A DNA stretch of 64,000 nucleotides from Bacteroidota bacterium (GTDB lineage: Bacteria; Bacteroidota; Bacteroidia; Flavobacteriales; Weeksellaceae). The notes beneath the pieces are model-generated. The model ran no database searches, had not been told where the DNA came from, and saw nothing but the letters and a program-made list of their open reading frames with translations. The translations under genes and the position numbers were made by a program. The stretch's first letter is position 1; each line of letters begins with the position of its first letter. The DNA is taken from positions 15,299 through 79,298 of the forward strand of contig JAEWOD010000029.1 in NCBI GenBank assembly GCA_023461035.1. Reading direction: 5' to 3'. Of the stretch, positions 41,653-50,112 are shown piece after piece.

Positions 41653-42957
41653 ATGAAAAAAAATCTATTTACAGTTTTTTTAATGATCTCCTTTTTAGGA
41701 TTTGGACAATATACTTATGTGCCAGATGATAATTTTGAGCAGGCATTAATTGACTTAGGATATGATGATGTATTGGATAATCAAGTTTTGACTTCTAATA
41801 TTGAAAATGAATTTGTTCTTAATATATCAGATTTAGGAATTTCTGATTTAACAGGTATTGATGGATTTGAAAATTTAAGTGAATTATATTGTTATAATAA
41901 TAATCTCCTAGAATTAGATTTAAGTAATAACCCTAATATTAATAGATTATTTGTTCAGAATAATAATTTGGAAAATATAAATATAAGTAATTGTCCAATT
42001 CTTGTTTTCTTTAATTGTTCCAATAATAACTTAACAAATTTAGATTTGACTCAGAATTTTTATCTTAGAGATTTAACATTTCACAATAATTTAATAAGTG
42101 AAATGGACTTTTCGCAAAACCCATTTCTACAAACAATTGACTGCATTAATAACCAGTTGGTTAGTTTGGATTTAAGTAATAATTCTGAATTGTATCGGTT
42201 GAATTGTAAGGATAATAATATTAGTTCATTAAATATTTCAGAAAATGAAAATTTAAGATTTTTATTTTGTGAAAATAATGATTTAACAGAATTGAATTTA
42301 GAAAATAATTTCTCATTAGAGCAATTATTTTGCGATCATAATTATTTAGGAGATATTAACATTAGTCAAAATGTTCAATTGATTGAACTCTTTTGTAGCA
42401 ACAATAAAATCTCTTCAATTGACTTATCAAATAATATAAATTTAAGAGGCTTAAATATAGACTTTAATATGCTAACTAATTTAGATTTAAGCAATAATAT
42501 AAATTTAAAATTTCTTAATTGTAATAGTAATAATTTATCTGAATTAAATATTAAAAATGGAAATAATATAAATATATTGGAAAATGAAGATGGATACGGA
42601 GGTTTCACATCAATAAATAATCTCAACCTTTTGTGTATTCAGGTTGATGACGCATCTTGGTCCGCAGCTAATTGGACAAATGTTGATGAATGGTCAACTT
42701 TCAATGAAGATTGCAACTATATGGCTGTCTCAGATGAAGATTTAAATGAAATTTCAATTTACCCAAATCCAACCAAAAACATCCTGAATTTCTCCGAAAA
42801 CTTAAAAGAAATCAGCATCTACGATTTATCAGGAAAATTATTTAAGAAAGGAAAAGGAGATCAAATTAACGTTTCCAATTTATCAAAAGGAACTTATCTC
42901 CTAAAAGGAATCACAAGTTCAGGAAAGAAAATCAACCAGAAATTCATCAAAAATTAA
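41653..42957 (+). CDS. secreted Asn-rich leucine-rich-repeat protein with T9SS sorting domain
   Basis: 434 residues. Signal peptide (1-19), N-terminal TYVPDDNFEQALIDLGYDD motif often seen on flavobacterial LRR proteins, then about 11 short LRR units (roughly residues 75-290) of the type L..L.LSNN..L..LFC.NN, with many Asn and regular Cys in the ..LNC/LFCxNN positions. C-terminal 75 residues form a type IX secretion sorting domain: ISIYPNPTKNILNF, EISIYDLSGKLFKKG, GTYLLKGITSSGK. It is therefore exported across the outer membrane and attached to or released from the cell surface. Adhesin or recognition role inferred only. Confidence 0.92.
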   Translation: MKKNLFTVFLMISFLGFGQYTYVPDDNFEQALIDLGYDDVLDNQVLTSNIENEFVLNISDLGISDLTGIDGFENLSELYCYNNNLLELDLSNNPNINRLFVQNNNLENINISNCPILVFFNCSNNNLTNLDLTQNFYLRDLTFHNNLISEMDFSQNPFLQTIDCINNQLVSLDLSNNSELYRLNCKDNNISSLNISENENLRFLFCENNDLTELNLENNFSLEQLFCDHNYLGDINISQNVQLIELFCSNNKISSIDLSNNINLRGLNIDFNMLTNLDLSNNINLKFLNCNSNNLSELNIKNGNNINILENEDGYGGFTSINNLNLLCIQVDDASWSAANWTNVDEWSTFNEDCNYMAVSDEDLNEISIYPNPTKNILNFSENLKEISIYDLSGKLFKKGKGDQINVSNLSKGTYLLKGITSSGKKINQKFIKN

Positions 42958-42961
42958 AAAA

Positions 42962-42998
42962 AAATCCGATCACTGAGGCTCTCGAAGTGTCCGGATTT
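42962..42998 (+). terminator. hairpin terminator, TCACTGAGG..CTCGA family
   Basis: Imperfect hairpin AAATCCG-at-CACT ... AGTG-tc-CGGATTT (loop gaggctctcga) followed by T-rich sequence, after the LRR gene. Close relatives occur at 44817-44856 and 48021-48070, so it belongs to a repeated terminator family. Confidence 0.7.
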
Positions 42999-43066
42999 TC
43001 ATTTTCAAATTATTTCATTTTCAAATCTTCAAATTTAAGCCCCTCCTTTGGAGGGGTTGGGGAGGC

Positions 43067-44452
43067 TTAAATCATATCTTCCGGTTTCACCCAGGCATCA
43101 AAATCTTCCGGCGACACATATCCCAGACGAACCGCTTCTTCTTTCAGAGTCGTTCCATTTTTATGTGCGGTTTGTGCGATTTCAGCTGCTTTGTAATATC
43201 CGATTTTCGTATTCAAAGCCGTAACCAGCATCAGTGAATTATCCACCAATTCTTTGATTCTTCTATAATTCGGTTCAATTCCGCTTGCGCAATGTTCGTC
43301 AAAAGAAACACAGGCATCACCGATTAGTTCGGCACTTTGCAGGAAATTATAAGCCATCATCGGTTTGAAAACATTTAATTCGTAGTGACCTTGCGTTCCA
43401 CCTATGGTAATGGCGACATCATTTCCCATCACTTGCGCGGCAATCATCGTCAAAGCTTCACATTGAGTAGGATTCACTTTTCCCGGCATGATGGAAGATC
43501 CCGGTTCGTTTTCCGGAATGAAAATTTCTCCGATTCCTGAACGCGGTCCTGAAGCCATCATACGGATATCATTGGCAATTTTATTCAAGGAAACGGCTAA
43601 TTGTTTTAAAGCACCATGTGATTCCACGATGGCGTCATGTGCAGCCAACGCTTCAAATTTATTTTCGGCTGTAACAAAAGGAAGTCCGGTAAATTCGGCG
43701 ATGTATTTGGCAACCAGAACATCATATCCTTTTGGCGTATTCAGTCCGGTTCCGACCGCTGTTCCGCCCAAAGCCAGTTCAGACAAATGCGGTAAGGTAT
43801 TTTTTAAAGCTTTCAGTCCATGATTCAATTGGGAAGCATAACCCGAAAATTCCTGACCTAAAGTCAATGGTGTCGCATCCATCAAATGGGTACGTCCGAT
43901 TTTTACGACATCTTTGAATTGTTCCGATTTGGATTTTAAGGTATCTCTTAATTTTTCCACGCCCGGAATCGTTTTTTCCACAACAGCTTTATAAGCTGCA
44001 ATGTGCATTCCGGTCGGGTAAGTATCGTTGGAAGACTGTGATTTATTGACATCGTCATTGGCTTTTAAAACAGGTTCTCCTTCGCCGATTTTACCTCCTG
44101 CAAGAACTTGTGCGCGATTAGCTACAACTTCGTTTACATTCATGTTGGATTGGGTTCCGGAACCGGTTTGCCAGATGACCAACGGGAATTGGTCGTCCAA
44201 TTTTCCTTCCAGAATTTCATCGCAAACCTGCGCAATGGCATCTCTTTTTTCTTCAGATAAAACACCCAATTCACAATTGGCATAAGCCGCTGCTTTTTTC
44301 AAATAAGCAAAACCGCAAATGACTTCTTTGGGCATGGAAGCCGCAGGGCCAATTTTAAAATTGTTGCGGGAACGCTCGGTTTGAGCTCCCCAATATTTAT
44401 CGGCAGGGACTTTTACTTCCCCCATTGTATCTTTTTCGATTCTATAATCCAT
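43067..44452 (-). CDS. fumC: class II fumarate hydratase
   Basis: 461-residue iron-independent fumarase of the TCA cycle. Canonical segments: TMGEVKVPADKYWGAQTERS at the N-terminus, SGTQSNMNVNEVVANRA and SSNDTYPTGMHIAAY (substrate binding, near residues 137-151), IGRTHLMDATPLTLGQEF (catalytic His), and the superfamily signature GSSIMPGKVNPTQCEA with the active-site Ser near 318. C-terminal helix ends YVSPEDFDAWVKPEDMI. Convergent with the LRR gene across the terminator region. Confidence 0.97.
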   Translation of the reverse strand: MDYRIEKDTMGEVKVPADKYWGAQTERSRNNFKIGPAASMPKEVICGFAYLKKAAAYANCELGVLSEEKRDAIAQVCDEILEGKLDDQFPLVIWQTGSGTQSNMNVNEVVANRAQVLAGGKIGEGEPVLKANDDVNKSQSSNDTYPTGMHIAAYKAVVEKTIPGVEKLRDTLKSKSEQFKDVVKIGRTHLMDATPLTLGQEFSGYASQLNHGLKALKNTLPHLSELALGGTAVGTGLNTPKGYDVLVAKYIAEFTGLPFVTAENKFEALAAHDAIVESHGALKQLAVSLNKIANDIRMMASGPRSGIGEIFIPENEPGSSIMPGKVNPTQCEALTMIAAQVMGNDVAITIGGTQGHYELNVFKPMMAYNFLQSAELIGDACVSFDEHCASGIEPNYRRIKELVDNSLMLVTALNTKIGYYKAAEIAQTAHKNGTTLKEEAVRLGYVSPEDFDAWVKPEDMI

Positions 44453-44533
44453 TTCTATCTGATTGAAAATTAAAGCCCAAAGTTAAGAAACCTGAACAGA
44501 ATAATTTTTAAAAGTGATAATTTTCAGTTTCGC

Positions 44534-44563
44534 TTTGGAATTGAATTAAATTTTTTAATTTTG
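44534..44563 (+). promoter_or_regulatory. promoter of the small membrane protein gene
   Basis: TTTG (44534-44537) and TAATTTTG (44556-44563) separated by 18 bp, a good Bacteroidota promoter; the gene's ATG is at 44583, only about 20 bp from the -7 box. Confidence 0.6.
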
Positions 44564-44582
44564 TCAGGATAAATTAACAGTT

Positions 44583-44789
44583 ATGGCTCAGTACTTAGGA
44601 TTTGTATTTTTCTTGTTTATGGCTTGTTGCGGTTTTTGGGGAATTTTATATTTCGCATCCATCATTCCGTTTTGGTTAACCGGATGGTTTCGCATGAAGG
44701 CCAAAGAAAAGAAAGGAGGATTACATCTGGAAGTTCGTCCTACTTTGCCGGAACAGGAAGGCGTAACTTTATTATACAGCAAGAATTAA
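44583..44789 (+). CDS. small membrane protein of unknown function
   Basis: 68 residues with one or two hydrophobic segments (about 4-22 and 24-38; AQYLGFVFFLFMACCGFWGILYFASIIPFWLTGWF), followed by a short basic stretch (RMKAKEKKGG) and a polar tail. Well-placed promoter and a terminator hairpin 27 bp after the stop support an expressed monocistronic gene. No family recognised. Confidence 0.6.
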   Translation: MAQYLGFVFFLFMACCGFWGILYFASIIPFWLTGWFRMKAKEKKGGLHLEVRPTLPEQEGVTLLYSKN

Positions 44790-44816
44790 TTCGAAATAGA
44801 AATAATTACAATATAA

Positions 44817-44856
44817 AAATCCCGGTCACTGAGGTTCTCGAAGTGACCGGGATTTT
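44817..44856. terminator. bidirectional hairpin terminator between converging genes
   Basis: Perfect 14-bp arms AAATCCCGGTCACT (44817-44830) and its complement (44842-44855) with a gaggttctcga loop, flanked by T on one side and A on the other so it can serve both the small membrane protein gene and the ompA-like gene. Same family as 42962-42998 and 48021-48070. Confidence 0.8.
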
Positions 44857-44878
44857 GTTTTATATAATGACTTACAAA

Positions 44879-45535
44879 TTATTTCTTCGTAACTCTCAAA
44901 TCTACACGTCTGTTTTGTGCTTTACATTCGTCAGAATCATTAGCCGGACAAACAAAATGTTGTGCACCATAGCCCTCGCTTTCAATTCGCGAAGCATCTA
45001 CTCCACCGGCGATTAATTTGTCTGCAACGGATTTTGCACGTTCAGTCGAAACTCTTTGGTTTACGGCTGCGTCACCGGTATTATCTGTATATCCTCCTAC
45101 TTTTACAGTTGCAGTTGGAAATGCTTTTAAAAGCGTGATAATATTGGCAACCTGGGCTTCTGAATTAGTTGTCAAGTCCGCTTTTCCTGTTGAGAAATAC
45201 ACACGGTCAAGCGTTACCCAACCTTGTGTTTTGTCATCACTTACTTTAAAATTGGCATCATTTAACATCGCAAACAATTTGTTTTCGGTTGAATTTTCAC
45301 CTACAGACATTTTGGAACCATCCGGCAAAGCGATTTCGATGTTGTTCCCGATATCGTAGATATAGTTTCCATCTGCATCCAATTTAGTCACTCCGGCATC
45401 TGCAGAATTTATATCAGTTGTAGAAGTATCTTCAACTGGAGCTGTAACCATTCCTTCTTTTTTCTCACATTTACAAGCTGTAAAGGCCAATGATGATGCG
45501 ACAACTACAGCCAAAATTCCTTTTTGTAATTTCAT
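44879..45535 (-). CDS. OmpA family lipoprotein
   Basis: 218 residues. Lipoprotein signal peptide with FTAC lipobox (Cys21; next residues KCEKKE), a linker with a short DADGNYIYDIGNNIEIALPDGS segment, then a C-terminal OmpA-like peptidoglycan-binding domain (about 105-215): RVYFSTGKADLTTNSEAQVANI, FPTATVKVGGYTDNTGDAAVN..., RAKSVADKLIAGGVDASRIESEGYGAQ, and NRRVDLRV. The NxxLSxxRAxxV-type region (TERAKSVADKL) and NRRV support meso-diaminopimelate binding. It probably anchors the outer membrane to peptidoglycan. Confidence 0.93.
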   Translation of the reverse strand: MKLQKGILAVVVASSLAFTACKCEKKEGMVTAPVEDTSTTDINSADAGVTKLDADGNYIYDIGNNIEIALPDGSKMSVGENSTENKLFAMLNDANFKVSDDKTQGWVTLDRVYFSTGKADLTTNSEAQVANIITLLKAFPTATVKVGGYTDNTGDAAVNQRVSTERAKSVADKLIAGGVDASRIESEGYGAQHFVCPANDSDECKAQNRRVDLRVTKK

Positions 45536-45646
45536 AACTTATTGATTTTTAAATTGATTTAATTTTTAAATCCTTGGGAACAATTATTATTCCAAAGGAC
45601 ATAATTTAAATTCGAAGGTAAAAGAAACAATCCAAAAAGAAAAAAA

Positions 45647-45654
45647 TATATTTG
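45647..45654 (+). promoter_or_regulatory. -7 box of the lpxD-like gene promoter (decides start)
   Basis: TATATTTG overlaps an in-frame GTG at 45654, excluding it as a start codon. The ATG at 45678 is 23 bp downstream. Confidence 0.55.
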
Positions 45655-45677
45655 TGTTCTATTTTAATTCAAATAAA

Positions 45678-46610
45678 ATGAAATTTCCACATATTCATAC
45701 TTTAAAAGAGATCGCCGATATCATACAATCCAAATTTGTGGGAAATGAAAATTTTCCTGTAGAAGGACTCAACGAAATCCATGTTGTAGAACCTGGAGAT
45801 ATCGTATTTGTCGATCATCCGAAATATTATGACAAAGCACTTCAAAGTGCGGCAACCGTGGTTTTGATCAACAAAGAAGTAGAATGTCCGGAAGGTAAAG
45901 CTCTGTTGATTTCAGACGATCCATTTCGGGATTTCGTGAAAATCGGGCAGCATTTTAATTCATTTAAAAATTCCCGTCAAACTATTTCAGAAACAGCTCA
46001 AATTGGCGAAGGAACACACATCCAACCGGGAGCATTCATCGGTCAAAACGTAAAAATCGGAACGAATTGTTTGATTCATGCCAATGTTTCTGTTGGCAAT
46101 GATTCGATTATCGGGGACAATGTGATTATCCATTCGGGAACGGTTTTAGGCGGCGACGGATTTTATTATAAAAAACGGGAAACCGGATTTGACAAATTGA
46201 AATCGGTCGGGAATGTGGTCATAGGAAACGATGTGGAAATCGGTGCGAACTGTACCATTGACCGTGGCGTAACGGCTTCGACGACGATTGGTGACGGAAC
46301 GAAAATGGACAATTTAATTCAGGTCGGACATGATACGATTATCGGAAAAAAATGTTTGATTGCTTCGCAAGTCGGCATCGCCGGATGCGTGGTCATCGGA
46401 AACGAAGTCACGCTTTGGGGACAGGTCGGGATTAAAAGCGGAATTAGGATTGCCGATAAAGTGGTGGTAATGGCTCAATCCGGAGTGGGGCATGATTTGG
46501 AAGAAGGAAAAGCTTATTTCGGCTCGCCTGCAGAAGAGGCCCGAACGATGTATAAAAAGATGGCCGCCAATCAGATTTTGGTCAATGATTATTTGAACCG
46601 AAAAAAATAG
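45678..46610 (+). CDS. lpxD: UDP-3-O-(3-hydroxyacyl)glucosamine N-acyltransferase-like (second LpxD type)
   Basis: 310 residues from ATG 45678. N-terminal LpxD domain (KFPHIHTLKEIADIIQSKFVG ... DIVFVDHPKYYDKAL, about 1-100) followed by a left-handed beta-helix of hexapeptide repeats (about 105-275: IGEGTHIQPGAFIGQNVKIG, VVIGNDVEIGANCTIDRGVT, IGKKCLIASQVGIAGCVVIG) with the LpxD-type catalytic His in VGHDTIIGKK. Bacteroidota usually carry a canonical lpxD in the lpx cluster and a second LpxD-like gene elsewhere; this isolated copy appears to be the latter, so lipid A substrate specificity is uncertain. Confidence 0.85.
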   Translation: MKFPHIHTLKEIADIIQSKFVGNENFPVEGLNEIHVVEPGDIVFVDHPKYYDKALQSAATVVLINKEVECPEGKALLISDDPFRDFVKIGQHFNSFKNSRQTISETAQIGEGTHIQPGAFIGQNVKIGTNCLIHANVSVGNDSIIGDNVIIHSGTVLGGDGFYYKKRETGFDKLKSVGNVVIGNDVEIGANCTIDRGVTASTTIGDGTKMDNLIQVGHDTIIGKKCLIASQVGIAGCVVIGNEVTLWGQVGIKSGIRIADKVVVMAQSGVGHDLEEGKAYFGSPAEEARTMYKKMAANQILVNDYLNRKK

Positions 46611-46655
46611 GACAATTCCTATGCCCGATTTCTAAGTTATTTACCTTTAATTTTC

Positions 46656-46663
46656 TAAATTTG
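46656..46663 (+). promoter_or_regulatory. -7 box of the lysine aminotransferase promoter
   Basis: TAAATTTG, 34 bp upstream of the ATG at 46698. No -33 TTG at ideal spacing. Confidence 0.45.
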
Positions 46664-46697
46664 CAATCCGCAATTCAAACAAAAATTTTATTTCAAT

Positions 46698-47996
46698 ATG
46701 GAAACACAGACTATGAACGTACACGAAAGATTAGGGAAACATATATTGGCCGACGGCTATCCGCTTGTGATGGATATCGTGAAGTCACACGGTTCTTATA
46801 TCGTGAATGAAAACGGAGAAGAGTATCTGGATATGTTCAGTATGTTTGCTTCCGCTTCCATCGGGTACAATCATCCGCATTTGGTAAAAAATCTGGAGTT
46901 TTTGGGAAGAATGGCGATTAACAAACCGACGGTTTCTGATGTTTACACAGAAGAGTACGCTGATTTCGTGGATACATTTGAACGGGTAGCGATTCCAAAA
47001 GAATTGCAATATGCTTTCTTTGTAGAAGGAGGTGCTTTGGCGGTTGAAAATGCTTTGAAAGCTGCTTTTGACTGGAAAACAAGATTGAATAAATCCAAAG
47101 GAATCGATTTGGAAGCAGGAAAAGTTATTCATTTCCAACAGGCATTCCACGGACGTTCCGGTTATACGTTGACATTGACCAATACAAAAGATCCGAGAAA
47201 ATATATGTATTTCCCGAAATTTGACTGGCCGAGAATCCTGAATCCGAAAATGTATTTCCCGATAACAGAAGAAAACACAGCAGTTACGATCGAACAGGAA
47301 AAAACGGCTGTTGATCAAATTATGTCGGCAATTTCTGAAAATCCAAACGAAATTGCCTGTATCATCATCGAAACCATTCAGGCAGAAGGCGGGGATAATT
47401 ATTTCAGAAATGAATTCTTCAAAGAATTGCGCAGGATTTGTGATGAGAATGAAATTCTTTTGGTATTGGACGAAGTTCAAACCGGAATCGGACTGACCGG
47501 AAAAATGTGGGGATTCCAAAATTATAGCATCATTCCGGACATCATTTCATTTGGAAAGAAAACACAGGTATGTGGGATTTTGGCCAATAAAGAAAAGTTG
47601 GATCAGGTCCCAAATAACGTATTTCAGGAATCAAGCCGTATCAATTCGACATTTGGTGGAAATTACATCGATATGCTTCGTTTCAAATTGATTCTGGAAG
47701 TAATCGAACAAGAAAATCTATTGGAAAACGTAAGGGTTCAAGGAGAATTCCTAAAATCCGAATTGGAAAGGTTACAGAAAAAACATTCACAAATCAGCAA
47801 CGTACGCGGTATGGGACTGTTTCTTGCTTTTGACTTACCAACAGACGAAGACAGAAGTGCATTTATCAACAAAGCATTTGAAAACAAACTGATTGTTTTG
47901 CCATGTGGTACGCAATCGGTACGTTTCCGCCCACATTTGAATGTAAAAAGAGAGGATTTAGAAAAAGCGATAGAAATTATTGAAAGTTTTTTATAA
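46698..47996 (+). CDS. lat: L-lysine 6-transaminase
   Basis: PLP-dependent class III aminotransferase of 432 residues transferring the lysine epsilon-amino group to 2-oxoglutarate, giving allysine/piperideine-6-carboxylate for lysine catabolism. The N-terminus VHERLGKHILADGYPLVMD and the motif FFVEGGALAVENALKAAFDWK with HFQQAFHGRSGYTLTLTNT are those of Lat rather than GABA or ornithine aminotransferases. The PLP lysine is in SFGKKTQVCG (near 285-294), and the PLP-binding Asp in LLVLDEVQTGIGLTGKMW (near 255-272). Complete and standing alone; hairpin terminator follows. Confidence 0.9.
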   Translation: METQTMNVHERLGKHILADGYPLVMDIVKSHGSYIVNENGEEYLDMFSMFASASIGYNHPHLVKNLEFLGRMAINKPTVSDVYTEEYADFVDTFERVAIPKELQYAFFVEGGALAVENALKAAFDWKTRLNKSKGIDLEAGKVIHFQQAFHGRSGYTLTLTNTKDPRKYMYFPKFDWPRILNPKMYFPITEENTAVTIEQEKTAVDQIMSAISENPNEIACIIIETIQAEGGDNYFRNEFFKELRRICDENEILLVLDEVQTGIGLTGKMWGFQNYSIIPDIISFGKKTQVCGILANKEKLDQVPNNVFQESSRINSTFGGNYIDMLRFKLILEVIEQENLLENVRVQGEFLKSELERLQKKHSQISNVRGMGLFLAFDLPTDEDRSAFINKAFENKLIVLPCGTQSVRFRPHLNVKREDLEKAIEIIESFL

Positions 47997-48020
47997 GTCT
48001 ATTTCAAATTGAAACATAAA

Positions 48021-48070
48021 AAATCCCGGTCACTCATTCCGAGAAGTCGGAATCAGTGACCGGGACTTTT
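48021..48070 (+). terminator. extended hairpin terminator of lat
   Basis: AAATCCCGGTCACT and the complementary AGTGACCGGGA flank a second inner inverted repeat (ATTCCGA-gaag-TCGGAAT), then a T-run. Largest member of the terminator family seen at 42962 and 44817. Confidence 0.75.
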
Positions 48071-48088
48071 ATTTTATAATGAATTCAA

Positions 48089-48622
48089 TTAGAATTTAAA
48101 GGCAGCACCCACACCGACAGAACCTACGTTGAAGCCGTCATCCCAATTATCAGGGTCTCCGGGGCCATCCCAGTTATAATTGATGTTTTTGTAATAACCG
48201 TAAACATCCACGATTGGTAAGCTGAACCCGATTCTCGGTCTTGCCATGAAACCACCATCCCCTGCTCCGTCACTTACACCGATGGCATATCCCAAATCCA
48301 ATCCTGCAAAGAATTTTTCAGTAATGTTAAATTTGGCAGAAGCCGCAATCGGAATAAAAGTAGCTCCGTCACCTTCATAAGTTACATTGCCCCATTCATA
48401 ATCTTTACCAAAGAAATGGTCAACACCAATAAGACCACCTACTTTCAAACGTGGGATTACTTCTATATAATAGGCGAAAGTAGCTCCCGCATTAAAACTT
48501 AAACCATCTGCATCACCAACTGGTGCACCCAGATATGGCCCTACTTCAAAACTTCCGCTTTGAGCCTGAACTCCTACAAACCCCATACCTGACAGTAATA
48601 CTGTGAAAATAATCTTTTTCAT
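48089..48622 (-). CDS. outer membrane beta-barrel protein (paralogue 1 of 3)
   Basis: 177 residues from ATG 48622. Signal peptide MKKIIFTVLLSGMGFVGVQAQ, then an about 150-residue barrel-like sequence with alternating hydrophobic/polar strands, Gly-rich turns and a C-terminal Phe (GVGVGAAFKF), the usual terminal residue of outer membrane barrels. Shared core with the next two genes: VDHFFGKDYEWG, DGATFIPIAASAKFNITEKFFAGLDLGYAIG. The product sits in the outer membrane; no function assigned. Upstream ATG at 48682 would precede the signal peptide and is rejected. Confidence 0.85.
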   Translation of the reverse strand: MKKIIFTVLLSGMGFVGVQAQSGSFEVGPYLGAPVGDADGLSFNAGATFAYYIEVIPRLKVGGLIGVDHFFGKDYEWGNVTYEGDGATFIPIAASAKFNITEKFFAGLDLGYAIGVSDGAGDGGFMARPRIGFSLPIVDVYGYYKNINYNWDGPGDPDNWDDGFNVGSVGVGAAFKF

Positions 48623-48692
48623 AACTTTTGAATTACAATTTTCAGGGGTTTTGCAAATACAATGCCATCCGGTTAGTTTCAAAAAACAAAAA

Positions 48693-48711
48693 ACCGCCCT
48701 TTTGAGGCGGT
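48693..48711 (-). terminator. intrinsic terminator of barrel paralogue 2
   Basis: ACCGCC/GGCGGT hairpin followed on the minus strand by a T-run (GGCGGTTTTTTG). It lies downstream of the gene at 48733, separating it from paralogue 1. Confidence 0.8.
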
Positions 48712-48732
48712 CTGTTTCAAATGAAAGGATTT

Positions 48733-49272
48733 TTAAAATCTAAAAGCGGCTCCAACTCCCAGAGTACCTAAATATAAATTATCATCCCAGTCCGTGTAAT
48801 CATAATAATCACCCCAGTAACCATCACCATATACGGAGTTGATTCCTTTATAAAATAAATATACATCCACCATCGGTAAACTCATACCCACTCTCGGACG
48901 CACATACAAACCACCGTTCGTATCTTTACTGATGGCTATGGCATACCCCAAGTCCAATCCTGCAAAAAATTTATCTGTAAAATTAAATTTGGCAGAGGCC
49001 GCAATCGGGATAAAAGTGGCACCATCACCCTCATAAGTGTCTCCGCCAAAATCAAAATCCTTTCCGAAGAAATGATCAACTCCTGCTGTTCCACCTATTC
49101 CTAATTTTCCGTCAATAATGTAATAATAATACGAAGCATTTGCTCCGACATTTACACCAATTCCATCGTTGCCGGAAACAGGATATCCTGCAAAAGCACC
49201 AACCTCCATCTGGGCATTGGCACCTATAAATCCAAAAACAACAATTACAAACGATAATAAAAGTTTTTTCAT
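48733..49272 (-). CDS. outer membrane beta-barrel protein (paralogue 2 of 3)
   Basis: 179 residues: signal peptide MKKLLLSFVIVVFGFIGANAQ, then the same barrel family as 48089-48622 (IGGTAGVDHFFGKDFDFG, DGATFIPIAASAKFNFTDKFFAGLDLGYAIA, YVRPRVGMSLPMVDVYLFYKGINS) and a terminal GVGAAFRF. A Tyr/Asp-rich loop near the end (GYWGDYYDYTDWDDNLY) is the most divergent part, as expected for a surface loop. The gene has its own terminator on the minus strand. Confidence 0.85.
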   Translation of the reverse strand: MKKLLLSFVIVVFGFIGANAQMEVGAFAGYPVSGNDGIGVNVGANASYYYYIIDGKLGIGGTAGVDHFFGKDFDFGGDTYEGDGATFIPIAASAKFNFTDKFFAGLDLGYAIAISKDTNGGLYVRPRVGMSLPMVDVYLFYKGINSVYGDGYWGDYYDYTDWDDNLYLGTLGVGAAFRF

Positions 49273-49373
49273 AACTAATGATTTTAGTGTTTTATCAAAT
49301 ATAATTTAAAACCATAAGTCAATCTAATATAATATCTTAAAATATTGACAATTAATCCACATTAGGTAAACAA

Positions 49374-49396
49374 AAAGCATCCTTTTGGGATGCTTT
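49374..49396 (-). terminator. intrinsic terminator of barrel paralogue 3
   Basis: AAAGCATCC-ttttg-GGATGCTTT hairpin with T-rich flanks on both strands, downstream of the gene at 49428 on the minus strand. Confidence 0.75.
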
Positions 49397-49427
49397 CTTT
49401 ATAAATATTGAATTGTATTTGGATAAA

Positions 49428-49940
49428 TTAAAATTTGAAGTTCAATCCTAAAGTGACCGATGAAAGACTGTTGACTGCAGAGAAATTAATGTCAGAATCT
49501 GAATAATAGTCTTGTGTAGCCAGAATTCCCTTATACGAAATGTATAAATCGGTGAGTTTAGTACTCCATCCAAAACGCGGACGAACCATAAATCCACCAT
49601 TATATCCTTCTTCCAAAGCCACGGCATACCCCAGATCCAATCCGCCAAATAAAGCCGGAATAAAATTGTATTTCGCAGACGCCGCAATGTCTAAAAAGGA
49701 CGCGTCAATTCCATATTCATCATTACTACCAAAATGATCAAATAAAACTAATGGACCTACATGCAAATTTTCCACGGGTTGAAAGTAATAAGCGATTCCA
49801 CCTCCGATGTTTCCGCTTCTGCTTCCGTAAACTTCATTTACGGTAGTTCCGAAAATTACCCCAATTTCAAAATGGGACTGAGCTTTAAGACTTAAAAAAG
49901 TTAGAAAAGTCATAAAAATCGATAAAGTAATTTTTTTCAT
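49428..49940 (-). CDS. outer membrane beta-barrel protein (paralogue 3 of 3)
   Basis: 170 residues, the most divergent of the three: signal peptide MKKITLSIFMTFLTFLSLKAQ, shared central motif FDHFGSNDEYGIDASFLDIAASAKYNF followed by PALFGGLDLGYAVALEEGYNGGFMVRPRFGWS, and terminal LGLNFKF. Together with the two genes downstream it forms a tandem array, each with its own terminator, so probably tandem duplication and independent expression rather than an operon. Confidence 0.85.
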   Translation of the reverse strand: MKKITLSIFMTFLTFLSLKAQSHFEIGVIFGTTVNEVYGSRSGNIGGGIAYYFQPVENLHVGPLVLFDHFGSNDEYGIDASFLDIAASAKYNFIPALFGGLDLGYAVALEEGYNGGFMVRPRFGWSTKLTDLYISYKGILATQDYYSDSDINFSAVNSLSSVTLGLNFKF

Positions 49941-50081
49941 GATATATAAATTTTAGGGTATAAAAATAAGCTGAGTCAAAATCTAAAAAAATACCTATAA
50001 GTAGCTATTTTTAGTCGCATTTTAATTAAAATTAGCCGCTATAAATTCTCCCTCTTGGTTAGGCGCTTTTGAATTATTGGT

Positions 50082-50089
50082 TATTTTTG
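50082..50089 (+). promoter_or_regulatory. -7 box of the purM promoter (decides start)
   Basis: TATTTTTG overlaps codons of an upstream in-frame extension from 50077; the ATG at 50113 is 23 bp downstream and begins the conserved PurM sequence. Confidence 0.55.
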
Positions 50090-50112
50090 CAAAACAAATT
50101 TCACCATTCAGC

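Noticed and set aside
46785..47519. Long open frame of 244 codons on the strand opposite the lysine aminotransferase gene
   Set aside because: Antisense frame within a well-supported gene, with the Phe/Arg/Cys-rich composition typical of such shadows.
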